Positions 1 through 5,349 of a DNA stretch of 5,349 nucleotides are shown piece after piece. Source of the stretch: Rhodospirillaceae bacterium (lineage in GTDB: Bacteria > Pseudomonadota > Alphaproteobacteria > UBA8366 > GCA-2717185); contig JABJJH010000419.1 in NCBI GenBank assembly GCA_018660965.1, positions 1 to 5,349 on the forward strand. Direction: 5' to 3'. The position numbers were made by a program, and so were the translations under genes. The notes below the pieces were generated by a model. It did no database searches and was not told the origin of the DNA. It worked only from the letters and a program-made list of their open reading frames with translations. How positions within the stretch are numbered: position 1 is the stretch's first letter; the number at the start of each line of letters is the position of its first letter.

Positions 1-1
1 C

Positions 2-598
2 ACGCGACCATACAATTCCACTTGCTTCATCCCCGCCCTCTGCAAAATGCAGAAAGCTTACCACTGGCGGATTTTTACTCCGGCCAACAACCAGACAATC
101 TGGCCGCTTCAGTGGTGGATTATTGCTCCGGCGTTCTCACCCGCCGCCATGATTCCCAACACCGGGGGTGAAAACGCCTTGCTGGACCCCGAACTCGCCT
201 ACATCCATCTCCGCGATGAGCGCCCCGATTTCATCACCGCGCTGATGCATCCCGATTGCCTGACAATTCCCGCCAACCAAATTTCGGATGACGACATCAG
301 GCCCGCACGCACGGGACCGGTATTTTCAATTAATCCCGCGAGCGGCCGCCTGCACATGCGGTTCACCGCGCGCAAACGCCACGTTATCTGGCGCGACGAC
401 GCCACAACGCATGCGGCTGTCGACTGCCTGCTGGAAATGTTGAATGACCCGGCAGGCCCGGTGATTCGGTATCGTCTTGGTCCAGGCGAGGGCTTGATAT
501 CAAACAATGTTCTGCATAATCGAACTGCATTCGATGACGACCCCGCCGCGCCGCGCCTTCTCTACAGAGCGCGATTTCATGATGAAATCGTCAATTAA
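2..598 (+). CDS. TauD/TfdA-type Fe(II)/2-oxoglutarate dioxygenase, C-terminal part (5' end outside window)
   Basis: The frame is open to the left edge; the first ATG is at 47, so the true start may lie outside the window. Counting from that ATG, GGENALLD (residues 40-47) begins a stretch that reads like TauD/TfdA proteins through to the stop. Near the C-terminus NNVLHNRTAF carries the likely distal iron-ligand His (157), followed by RLLYRARF with Arg170 and Arg174, spaced as expected for the 2-oxoglutarate-binding arginine. Members of this family hydroxylate small organic substrates in the cytoplasm using Fe(II), O2 and 2-oxoglutarate; the substrate here cannot be read. The oddity is upstream of GGENAL: the HxD iron motif that normally lies about 20-30 residues earlier is not visible in this frame, which instead is tryptophan-rich. 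A frameshift, degraded 5' part or divergent family member are all possible. The small gene at 611 follows closely, suggesting one transcript. Confidence 0.72.
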   Translation, partial: TRPYNSTCFIPALCKMQKAYHWRIFTPANNQTIWPLQWWIIAPAFSPAAMIPNTGGENALLDPELAYIHLRDERPDFITALMHPDCLTIPANQISDDDIRPARTGPVFSINPASGRLHMRFTARKRHVIWRDDATTHAAVDCLLEMLNDPAGPVIRYRLGPGEGLISNNVLHNRTAFDDDPAAPRLLYRARFHDEIVN

Positions 599-610
599 AT
601 TGGAACCGCC

Positions 611-805
611 ATGCTAAATCTCAGCGATCTCATTATTTACAATCCGCAAGTCAATTCGTTCAACGAGTTGATCGACGCTGTTCGCAAATGCGCTTCCGAC
701 GGTGAAATTCACTTACAATTCGATGTCAAACCGGACTATCGCGACACGCCCCGGAATTGGGAATGGAAGCTGGAACGCGCCTTTTACCAAGGCGACAAAC
801 GATAG
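611..805 (+). CDS. Small conserved-looking protein of unknown function (64 aa)
   Basis: I do not recognise this protein. The ATG at 611 lies 12 bases after the dioxygenase stop and has a GGAA ribosome binding site about five bases upstream (602-605), so it is probably translated from the dioxygenase transcript. The 64 residues are acidic-to-neutral and soluble, with no signal peptide, membrane segment or zinc motif; there is a single cysteine. The first half (LSDLIIYNPQVNSFNELIDA) looks helical, and the second half contains a tryptophan- and charge-rich stretch, DTPRNWEWKLERAFY (about residues 45-59), which looks like a conserved core. Codon use is balanced and coding-like. It could be an accessory subunit or regulator of the dioxygenase, but that rests on position only. 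Confidence 0.6.
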   Translation: MLNLSDLIIYNPQVNSFNELIDAVRKCASDGEIHLQFDVKPDYRDTPRNWEWKLERAFYQGDKR

Positions 806-828
806 GCGAAAGCGCTTTCAAACACTCT

Positions 829-1905
829 TCAGCCGTCGATGCCGAGCAACCTGGCCGCTGTCCCACCAAGAATTGCGATCCGGTCATCGTCGCTCAAATC
901 GGGCGTATTCAGGACCAGATCAACCTCGGTGCTGGTCCACGGAAACGGATAGTCGGTCCCGATCATGATTTGGCCTGGTCCGGTTTCGGCGATCAGATGG
1001 CGTAACGCCTCGGGCGTAAACACGATCGTGTCGAAAAAGAGCTGGCCATCTTTCAGATATGACGTCGGCGTCTTCTTGGGCAACGGCCCCACTGTTTCGG
1101 GGAACGTTCGGCAGACCGCGTCGGAACGGTTGGCGTATGACCCCAGAAAACCGCCCCCGTGTGCAGCGCAAATCTTGAGCCCGGGAAAGCGGTCCAGCGT
1201 CCCTTCAAAGATGAGGTGAGACAGCGCAATCGTCGTCTCGAGCGGGTTTCCGATTGTGTTCGTCAACAGGCCGCTGCCGGAAAGCCGCCCGCTTGGCTCC
1301 AGCTCTGTCGTTCCCGTTGGGTGCATGAACACCAACATCCCCAACTCCTCGCATTTCGCCCAAAAGGGATGAAATTTCGGATCGGCGAGTTCTAGGCCCT
1401 CCACGCTGCCGCCGACGCTTACACCCTTAAATCCAAGGGTTTTAGCGGCATGCTCGACCTGCTCGACCGCGAGGTCTGGATGTTGCAGCGCCGCAGTTGC
1501 GAAGGCGACAAAGCGGTCAGGCGTATTGGCGCAAATTTCGACCAGGGCGTCGTTTTGAATTCTGATCAATTCGGCGGCGGCGTCACGTTCGGCATGGTAC
1601 CAGTAGGGATTGATGCTGAGCGCCGATACGTCGATGCCCTGCGTATCCATGGCCGTGATGCGCGTCTCGATATCGCTCATCAACAACCCTGCGGCCGGAT
1701 TGTGCTTATCGATAACCGCCATGGCTTCCGGCACCGCGCAATGGGCGTGCACGTCCACGGTCCTGACCCGGGTTCCGTTGACGACGACTTCACGGCGCCG
1801 TGCATGCGAATGCGGCGTCGAACCGCCGGTTCGCTCGCCATCGCCCGGCGCCGCGCTGCGCAATTCGCACCCGACAAACCCAATCCCTGAGAGGCCACTG
1901 CTCAT
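829..1905 (-). CDS. Amidohydrolase-2 / ACMSD-like metal-dependent hydrolase or decarboxylase (358 aa)
   Basis: This is a cytoplasmic TIM-barrel metalloenzyme of the amidohydrolase 2 family (relatives include ACMSD, gamma-resorcylate and 5-carboxyvanillate decarboxylases). All expected metal and catalytic residues are visible, numbered from the ATG at 1905: VDVHAH gives His53 and His55, MHPTG gives His195, AAHGGG gives His249 (general base in ACMSD), and GTDYPFPW gives Asp318. The length fits the family. The frame extends upstream to an ATG at 1983, but the ATG at 1905 has a strong AAGGGGGA site five bases before it, and the extra 26 residues look like translated leader; 1905 is therefore chosen. 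The first 50 residues before the barrel are glycine- and arginine-rich and end in HARRRE. The gene converges on the small plus-strand gene with 23 bases between stops. Activity could be C-C decarboxylation or hydrolysis of a ring-derived acid; the sequence does not decide the substrate. Confidence 0.9.
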   Translation of the reverse strand: MSSGLSGIGFVGCELRSAAPGDGERTGGSTPHSHARRREVVVNGTRVRTVDVHAHCAVPEAMAVIDKHNPAAGLLMSDIETRITAMDTQGIDVSALSINPYWYHAERDAAAELIRIQNDALVEICANTPDRFVAFATAALQHPDLAVEQVEHAAKTLGFKGVSVGGSVEGLELADPKFHPFWAKCEELGMLVFMHPTGTTELEPSGRLSGSGLLTNTIGNPLETTIALSHLIFEGTLDRFPGLKICAAHGGGFLGSYANRSDAVCRTFPETVGPLPKKTPTSYLKDGQLFFDTIVFTPEALRHLIAETGPGQIMIGTDYPFPWTSTEVDLVLNTPDLSDDDRIAILGGTAARLLGIDG

Positions 1906-1910
1906 CTTTT

Positions 1911-1918
1911 TCCCCCTT
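1911..1918 (-). promoter_or_regulatory. Ribosome binding site of the amidohydrolase gene
   Basis: On the minus strand AAGGGGGA lies five bases before the ATG at 1905. It is the best Shine-Dalgarno match near this gene and decides the start in favour of 1905 over the upstream in-frame ATG at 1983. Confidence 0.75.
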
Positions 1919-2018
1919 CGACGCCAATTGATTAGCTGTGCGACGACACTGATAGCATTGGCGCGACCGGCATCGGGAGTCACGCAGGCCGAATCAATTC
2001 AGGCGAGGGCCGCCGCGC

Positions 2019-2035
2019 AAACGTCCAATACGTTT
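2019..2035. repeat. Short perfect inverted repeat in the gap upstream of the amidohydrolase gene
   Basis: AAACGT and ACGTTT are perfect reverse complements separated by five bases (CCAAT). It lies in the 158-base gap (1906-2063) about 115 bases upstream of the amidohydrolase start and about 30 bases after the porin stop. No T-tract follows on either strand, so it does not look like an intrinsic terminator. It could be a dimeric repressor site or chance. I see no convincing -35/-10 pair or terminator elsewhere in this gap. Confidence 0.3.
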
Positions 2036-2063
2036 AGGTGTTTGGAGGCCTAATTGCCGCTAC

Positions 2064-3533
2064 TTAATAAACGACCTGCACTTCGAACCGTCCGCCGACG
2101 TTATCGTCTTGATCATCGGTATTTTTGACGGCGTACCCTTCAAAGGTCAGCTGCACATATTGCCCAACCTTTTGTTGCACCTGAAACCCAAGCCCGTACG
2201 AGTCAAAACCCCTGCCGTCGTAATCAATTTTGTTGGCGAATTCCAGAATCATATTGCGGTGATGATCATCCCAGAATGCTTGATACCCCATGGCGAAACC
2301 AGCCACGTCGTTGACGAAGGGGCTAATTTCAGCGCCATAACGGCTAAGATTCGGGGACGCGAACAATATTCCCAAGTTTCCAAGCGGCCCGCCATTTATG
2401 GCTTCACGGCCAGCTTGAGTGAAGTTGCCTAAAGCAACATAGGGATTCACATACCAAATATCGTCGGAACCAGGGACAATGTGTGAAATTTCAGCCGAGA
2501 TCAGGGACCCGTCACCCGTGGTGCCTTCGGGTTTACCCACCGAACTATTGATCCGAAATGCTGTGCTTATACCCTTGATACGCTGAATCGATGACAGGCC
2601 TAGATAAAATCCATCAGCATTGGCGGAACCATCATCATTCACATAGATAGCATCGACATTGACCGTGTTATTCGCAAAATCCACCGCGGTGAACAATCCA
2701 AACATTTCCGGGTCAGTGTCCGTCCCCCCGCCATTATCGAGACGATTCCAGGAATACATGCCCGCAATGCGTAAATTAGGCGCGCCTTCCATATACATAT
2801 TATTACGAACGAGCCCGACCATATCGACGGTATCGCTTATAAGCATGCCTTTTTGATAAAAGACGTTCTGTCGGCCAACCGTAAAGCCAAAATCGATGGG
2901 TTTTATGCCCGCTTTATCAAAAACCGGAAATAAACTGCCCAAATCACCTTCAAAAAACAGCGATTCCACGTCAAGGTTCAGCTCGTTCTTAAAATCCTCA
3001 TCGGTGCCTTCAAAGACATATTTTGTAAATCGCCCCGGTTCATTGTTGTCAAAGGGCCTTAACCCCAGGAGAATTTTCTCGGTGCCTGTTAATTGTAAAT
3101 TGGCGTAGAGGTCCGTCCGGTTTGCGATTTCCGTTTCGCGCACGGACGTTGGCGACGCGCCCTTAAACGACTGAAACGCCGTTCTGCTGATCATATAGCC
3201 CCAGAGTCGCGGCTGCCATACGGCGCCGATAAGCGGCACTTTAAACCCTTTGCCAAGGTTCCCAACCCCGAGGAAGGCGCCACCCTTTTCAACTGAAGGA
3301 AATTCAAGCATCAAGGCAGGTCGTTCAGGAAGGTTTTTTTCAGGCTTGAACGGGACGTATTCTTCCTTGAGCTTCACAACCCCGGTTCGTTGGCCCAATG
3401 GGAAGATTGAAAACGGCCCCTTGCTTTCCGCGTAGGACGCACCCGCCGTCATCATGAGCGCCATTGATGTTGCAGCGCCAAGAAATTTAACTCGGAGGTT
3501 AGCGTAATCCACAGGCCTATCAAATAACAACAT
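2064..3533 (-). CDS. Outer-membrane beta-barrel (porin-like) protein with signal peptide (489 aa)
   Basis: The protein begins with a Sec signal peptide: a rather long basic n-region (Arg6, Arg14, Lys16), a hydrophobic core FLGAATSMALMMTAG, and a likely cleavage after ASYA at residue 35. The mature part of about 454 residues has beta-barrel character: alternating polar and hydrophobic stretches, many Gly, Asn, Asp and aromatic residues, loops such as NGGGTDTDPE, and a final strand GRFEVQVVY ending in an aromatic residue as required for outer-membrane insertion. There are no cysteines, so the CxxC of MtrB-type proteins is absent. I cannot name the family; it is the size of a 16- to 18-strand barrel. 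The ATG at 3533 has an AGGGA site eight bases upstream. The upstream co-oriented gene encodes a multiheme cytochrome, so a role as channel or partner for that cytochrome is plausible but inferred. Local GC content looks lower than in the amidohydrolase gene. Confidence 0.82.
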   Translation of the reverse strand: MLLFDRPVDYANLRVKFLGAATSMALMMTAGASYAESKGPFSIFPLGQRTGVVKLKEEYVPFKPEKNLPERPALMLEFPSVEKGGAFLGVGNLGKGFKVPLIGAVWQPRLWGYMISRTAFQSFKGASPTSVRETEIANRTDLYANLQLTGTEKILLGLRPFDNNEPGRFTKYVFEGTDEDFKNELNLDVESLFFEGDLGSLFPVFDKAGIKPIDFGFTVGRQNVFYQKGMLISDTVDMVGLVRNNMYMEGAPNLRIAGMYSWNRLDNGGGTDTDPEMFGLFTAVDFANNTVNVDAIYVNDDGSANADGFYLGLSSIQRIKGISTAFRINSSVGKPEGTTGDGSLISAEISHIVPGSDDIWYVNPYVALGNFTQAGREAINGGPLGNLGILFASPNLSRYGAEISPFVNDVAGFAMGYQAFWDDHHRNMILEFANKIDYDGRGFDSYGLGFQVQQKVGQYVQLTFEGYAVKNTDDQDDNVGGRFEVQVVY

Positions 3534-3541
3534 CGATGCTT

Positions 3542-3546
3542 TCCCT
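3542..3546 (-). promoter_or_regulatory. Ribosome binding site of the porin-like gene
   Basis: AGGGA on the minus strand lies eight bases before the ATG at 3533 and supports that start, even though it leaves a long n-region before the hydrophobic core of the signal peptide. Confidence 0.5.
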
Positions 3547-3560
3547 AAACGGTTCTATGG

Positions 3561-3602
3561 AAACAAAAAGGCGCATGGCGGGACAATCCCGTCAGGCGCC
3601 TT
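3561..3602 (-). terminator. Intrinsic terminator (possible attenuator) between the cytochrome and porin genes
   Basis: Read on the minus strand, six bases after the cytochrome stop comes the arm AAGGCGC (3602-3596). An inner stem CGGGA/TCCCG with a three-base loop (3591-3579) follows, then the matching arm GCGCCTT (3574-3568) and a T-rich run, TTTTTGTTT (3569-3561). The two stems are separated by a four-by-four internal loop. The T-tract is only on this side, so it acts on minus-strand transcripts coming from the cytochrome gene. The porin ATG is 27 bases further on, leaving little room for a separate promoter, so the element may set the ratio of the two products by partial read-through. Confidence 0.85.
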
Positions 3603-3607
3603 CGTAA

Positions 3608-5349
3608 CTATTTAATATTAAACGTCAGTTCTTTTTCCCACAACGTCTGCGCGCTGGCGATCAAGGCGTCCCCTGCTTGCCGTGGGGTCAGGCCGTAATC
3701 AAAACCAACATCCTGCATCGCAATCAGAAGGTTTATCGGCGCCATTTGCGAAATCAGCTTAATGTTCGCCTTGTACGGACCTTTCCCCGTCAATGCGCTC
3801 GCCGGCACGCTGTATGAACCCCAACGCTCCCCAAGAGGTTCAATGCCACGTTTGTGATTACGCTCAGTCGGAGGCTCGCCGGTAAAGACAAGGGATGACG
3901 GTGAGGGCAAAACCCGAGGTAAAGACGTCAACGGATACGGGATCGGGATGACATGTTCGATTTCGCCGCCGCGACCATTTTGCGTGACGAAATATGATTG
4001 CAAACTCATCAAATGCTCATCGAGTTCCGCCTCACCAGCGTGAACGTAGGACGAGTGTCCGTCACGCAAATCGCCATTTGGATCCCGGTCACCGGATTTG
4101 AAAATAACCTTTCCGTCGCGATCAGTGACATTTACCTGCAGCCAAACCAGACGCTCCCCCGTAAACCCGGTGGGCGCGTTATGGCCGTCCGTGCCATTTC
4201 TAACCTGAACCCTGAACTCTATACCGTCCTTGTCGGCTTGATCGGTGATAGTGTCGCCAAGGATGTAACCATTGCGCAAGACCTCCAGGCGTTTTTCGGA
4301 CGCCCAGGCAAGGGTTTCGAATTGGGTTTCAAGTATCTCCCGAGCATCGAAGCGGTCATCCGCGAATTCCCAATGTTTCGGAAATTTATGACTTTCCGAT
4401 ACTTCGTCTTCAAATTTATCGGTTCCCCATCCTGCAGCGATATCGAATTGCAGCCATTGCCGCAGGGTCGCAATTTTTTGCGCTTCATCGTTATGCGGAA
4501 AGATGCCCGCGGGAAGGACGGACGAATCCGGACCCGCAAAAAAGTGGTTCGCTAATTTCCGTTTCTTGGTCGGAACGCCGCCGACAACGGCCGCCGGGCC
4601 ATATTCGTAACCGGATACTTTGCCCTGGATTTTGCCCATATGGCAGTCCTGGCACGTCTCGCCCCTCGCCGCGGCGGGAGACATCCGGTATTCACTATAG
4701 GCTTCTTCCAAACGGAACCCGTTAAAGAGGGTGACGTCATGACACGCCCCGCAGAACACGGGCTCTGAAAGCCCCGTAAACTGTCCCACATCCTTATGGA
4801 TTTTTCGGCCGGATTTTTTGGGGTCAACCTGAACTTTGAAATCATCGGTGTTTTTCAACACCGCTTCCATTTCATCGTTCCCCATGGGGCCAAAAATCGT
4901 GTCGGTTAATCCGCCCTCGACCAAGGCGAGACGCCCACTAACCTTATTGTAGCGCTTATTCACGCGGTGGCACGCCACGCACGTAATCCCTTCACGGGCA
5001 GTTGGATGCCGGTCAAGGTTCGATGAAAATTGACTTTCACCCAGATTGGCCCCGATCGGCGAGTGACACCGGAAGCAGAAATCTCCGTTCGACCCACTGG
5101 CTAATTCATTAATCTTATTGCTCAGCGAGAGATATACCGGGCTTAACTGCGCGTAGGAGTGCTGCGAAACAGACCACTCTTTATATTGTTTGGGATGACA
5201 CGTGGCGCAGGTCGCGGCGGACGGATAACGGTTTTCGTCCAAAAGCGCCTTATGCGCCGCTTCCGCATCCACCGGCGCCGCCGTTTTGTCCATCTTGTCC
5301 ATTTTATCCATCTTGGCCGAAAGCTGGGTCCCGGTCTCAGGTTTAATGG
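3608..5349 (-). CDS. Pentaheme c-type cytochrome, cytochrome c554-like, with C-terminal beta domain (5' end outside window)
   Basis: Numbered from the in-frame ATG at 5311, five CxxCH heme-binding motifs occur: CATCH 35-39, CFRCH 79-83, CVACH 111-115, CGACH 187-191 and CQDCH 220-224. Extra histidines such as SQHSY (51), RHP (102) and NHFFAG (256) are candidate distal ligands. The heme region resembles the cytochrome c554-like multiheme group. After a mostly helical linker (about 275-350), a heme-free part with GHNAPTGFTGERLVWLQV (376-393) and VTDRDGKVIFKSG looks like the beta-sandwich tail seen in many multiheme cytochromes. Such proteins move electrons in the periplasm or at the cell surface after Sec export and heme attachment by the Ccm system. 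The ATG at 5311 is unlikely to be the start: it lacks a ribosome binding site and a signal peptide, and the frame continues open to the right edge (reading IKPETGTQLSAK just before). A terminator follows the stop, then the porin-like gene. Confidence 0.88.
   Translation of the reverse strand, partial: IKPETGTQLSAKMDKMDKMDKTAAPVDAEAAHKALLDENRYPSAATCATCHPKQYKEWSVSQHSYAQLSPVYLSLSNKINELASGSNGDFCFRCHSPIGANLGESQFSSNLDRHPTAREGITCVACHRVNKRYNKVSGRLALVEGGLTDTIFGPMGNDEMEAVLKNTDDFKVQVDPKKSGRKIHKDVGQFTGLSEPVFCGACHDVTLFNGFRLEEAYSEYRMSPAAARGETCQDCHMGKIQGKVSGYEYGPAAVVGGVPTKKRKLANHFFAGPDSSVLPAGIFPHNDEAQKIATLRQWLQFDIAAGWGTDKFEDEVSESHKFPKHWEFADDRFDAREILETQFETLAWASEKRLEVLRNGYILGDTITDQADKDGIEFRVQVRNGTDGHNAPTGFTGERLVWLQVNVTDRDGKVIFKSGDRDPNGDLRDGHSSYVHAGEAELDEHLMSLQSYFVTQNGRGGEIEHVIPIPYPLTSLPRVLPSPSSLVFTGEPPTERNHKRGIEPLGERWGSYSVPASALTGKGPYKANIKLISQMAPINLLIAMQDVGFDYGLTPRQAGDALIASAQTLWEKELTFNIK
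5285..5311 (-). repeat. Three tandem 9-base units encoding MDK-MDK-MDK
   Basis: On the minus strand ATGGATAAA, ATGGACAAG and ATGGACAAA follow one another in the cytochrome frame, preceded by another AAG codon. The units differ only at third positions. They encode a charged repeat in the segment between the (unseen) N-terminus and the first heme motif, probably a flexible linker or spacer. Each ATG could be miscalled as a start codon. Confidence 0.85.

Noticed and set aside
808..819. Perfect palindrome GAAAGCGCTTTC between the convergent small gene and amidohydrolase gene, resembling a LacI-family operator or a shared terminator
   Set aside because: It lies between two gene ends, not at a promoter. 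As a hairpin it has only a four-base stem around a four-base loop with no T-tract, so neither an operator nor a terminator is supported.
1906..1983. 26-residue N-terminal extension of the amidohydrolase from the ATG at 1983
   Set aside because: No ribosome binding site was seen for it, whereas the ATG at 1905 has AAGGGGGA at ideal spacing. The extension has no recognisable domain.
1450..2053. Plus-strand open frames opposite the amidohydrolase gene
   Set aside because: They are antisense shadows produced by GC-rich codons. The minus-strand frame has all metal-binding residues of its family.
2064..3533. Assignment of the barrel protein as MtrB/PioB-type conduit
   Set aside because: It has no cysteine and therefore no CxxC, and its size is well below the usual MtrB length. 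Adjacency to a cytochrome alone is not enough for that name.
3534..3600. Separate promoter for the porin gene (TTGTCC in the hairpin with CATAGA near 3555)
   Set aside because: The spacing is about 21 bases and the match is weak, so it is not a credible sigma70 promoter.
3998..4555. Long plus-strand open frame of 185 codons opposite the cytochrome gene
   Set aside because: It is the antisense shadow of the cytochrome gene, which carries five heme motifs. It has no recognisable domain or ribosome binding site.

Overview
The window looks like chromosomal DNA from a Gram-negative bacterium, most likely a proteobacterium. The support is a Sec-exported outer-membrane beta-barrel protein, a multiheme c-type cytochrome, and TauD-like and ACMSD-like enzymes of kinds common in Proteobacteria. 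A closer placement (for example Alphaproteobacteria) is only a guess from gene style. Base composition is uneven: hand-counted sample lines give about 53-68% GC in the dioxygenase and amidohydrolase genes and about 42-57% in the porin gene.

Layout from left to right. Positions 1-805 (+ strand) hold the 3' part of a TauD/TfdA-type Fe(II)/2-oxoglutarate dioxygenase gene, cut by the left edge. Twelve bases downstream of it is a small gene for an unrecognised 64-residue protein, probably in the same transcript. These two converge on a minus-strand amidohydrolase of the ACMSD-like (amidohydrolase 2) family, whose start is best set at 1905 by a clear ribosome binding site. A 158-base gap (1906-2063) follows with no convincing promoter and one small inverted repeat. 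Then come, both on the minus strand, a 489-residue outer-membrane beta-barrel protein (2064-3533) and, upstream of it, a cytochrome with five CxxCH motifs (3608 to the right edge, 5' end missing).

The cytochrome and the barrel protein are the most coherent unit. They are co-oriented with 74 bases between them, and that gap holds a strong intrinsic terminator on their strand. Less than 30 bases remain between the terminator's T-tract and the barrel start codon, so the barrel gene is probably expressed by read-through or partial termination rather than from its own promoter. The pair suggests a periplasmic or cell-surface redox protein with a partner channel. The barrel protein has no cysteine, so it lacks the CxxC of MtrB-type conduit proteins, and five hemes are few for a transmembrane wire. 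A classical MtrAB-type conduit is therefore not demonstrated. Substrates of the dioxygenase and amidohydrolase cannot be read from the sequence.

Nothing here is a clear-cut new system. The points most worth checking are the terminator inside the cytochrome-porin unit, the disturbed 5' part of the dioxygenase frame where the metal-binding HxD motif is not visible, and the MDK-repeat linker before the heme domain.
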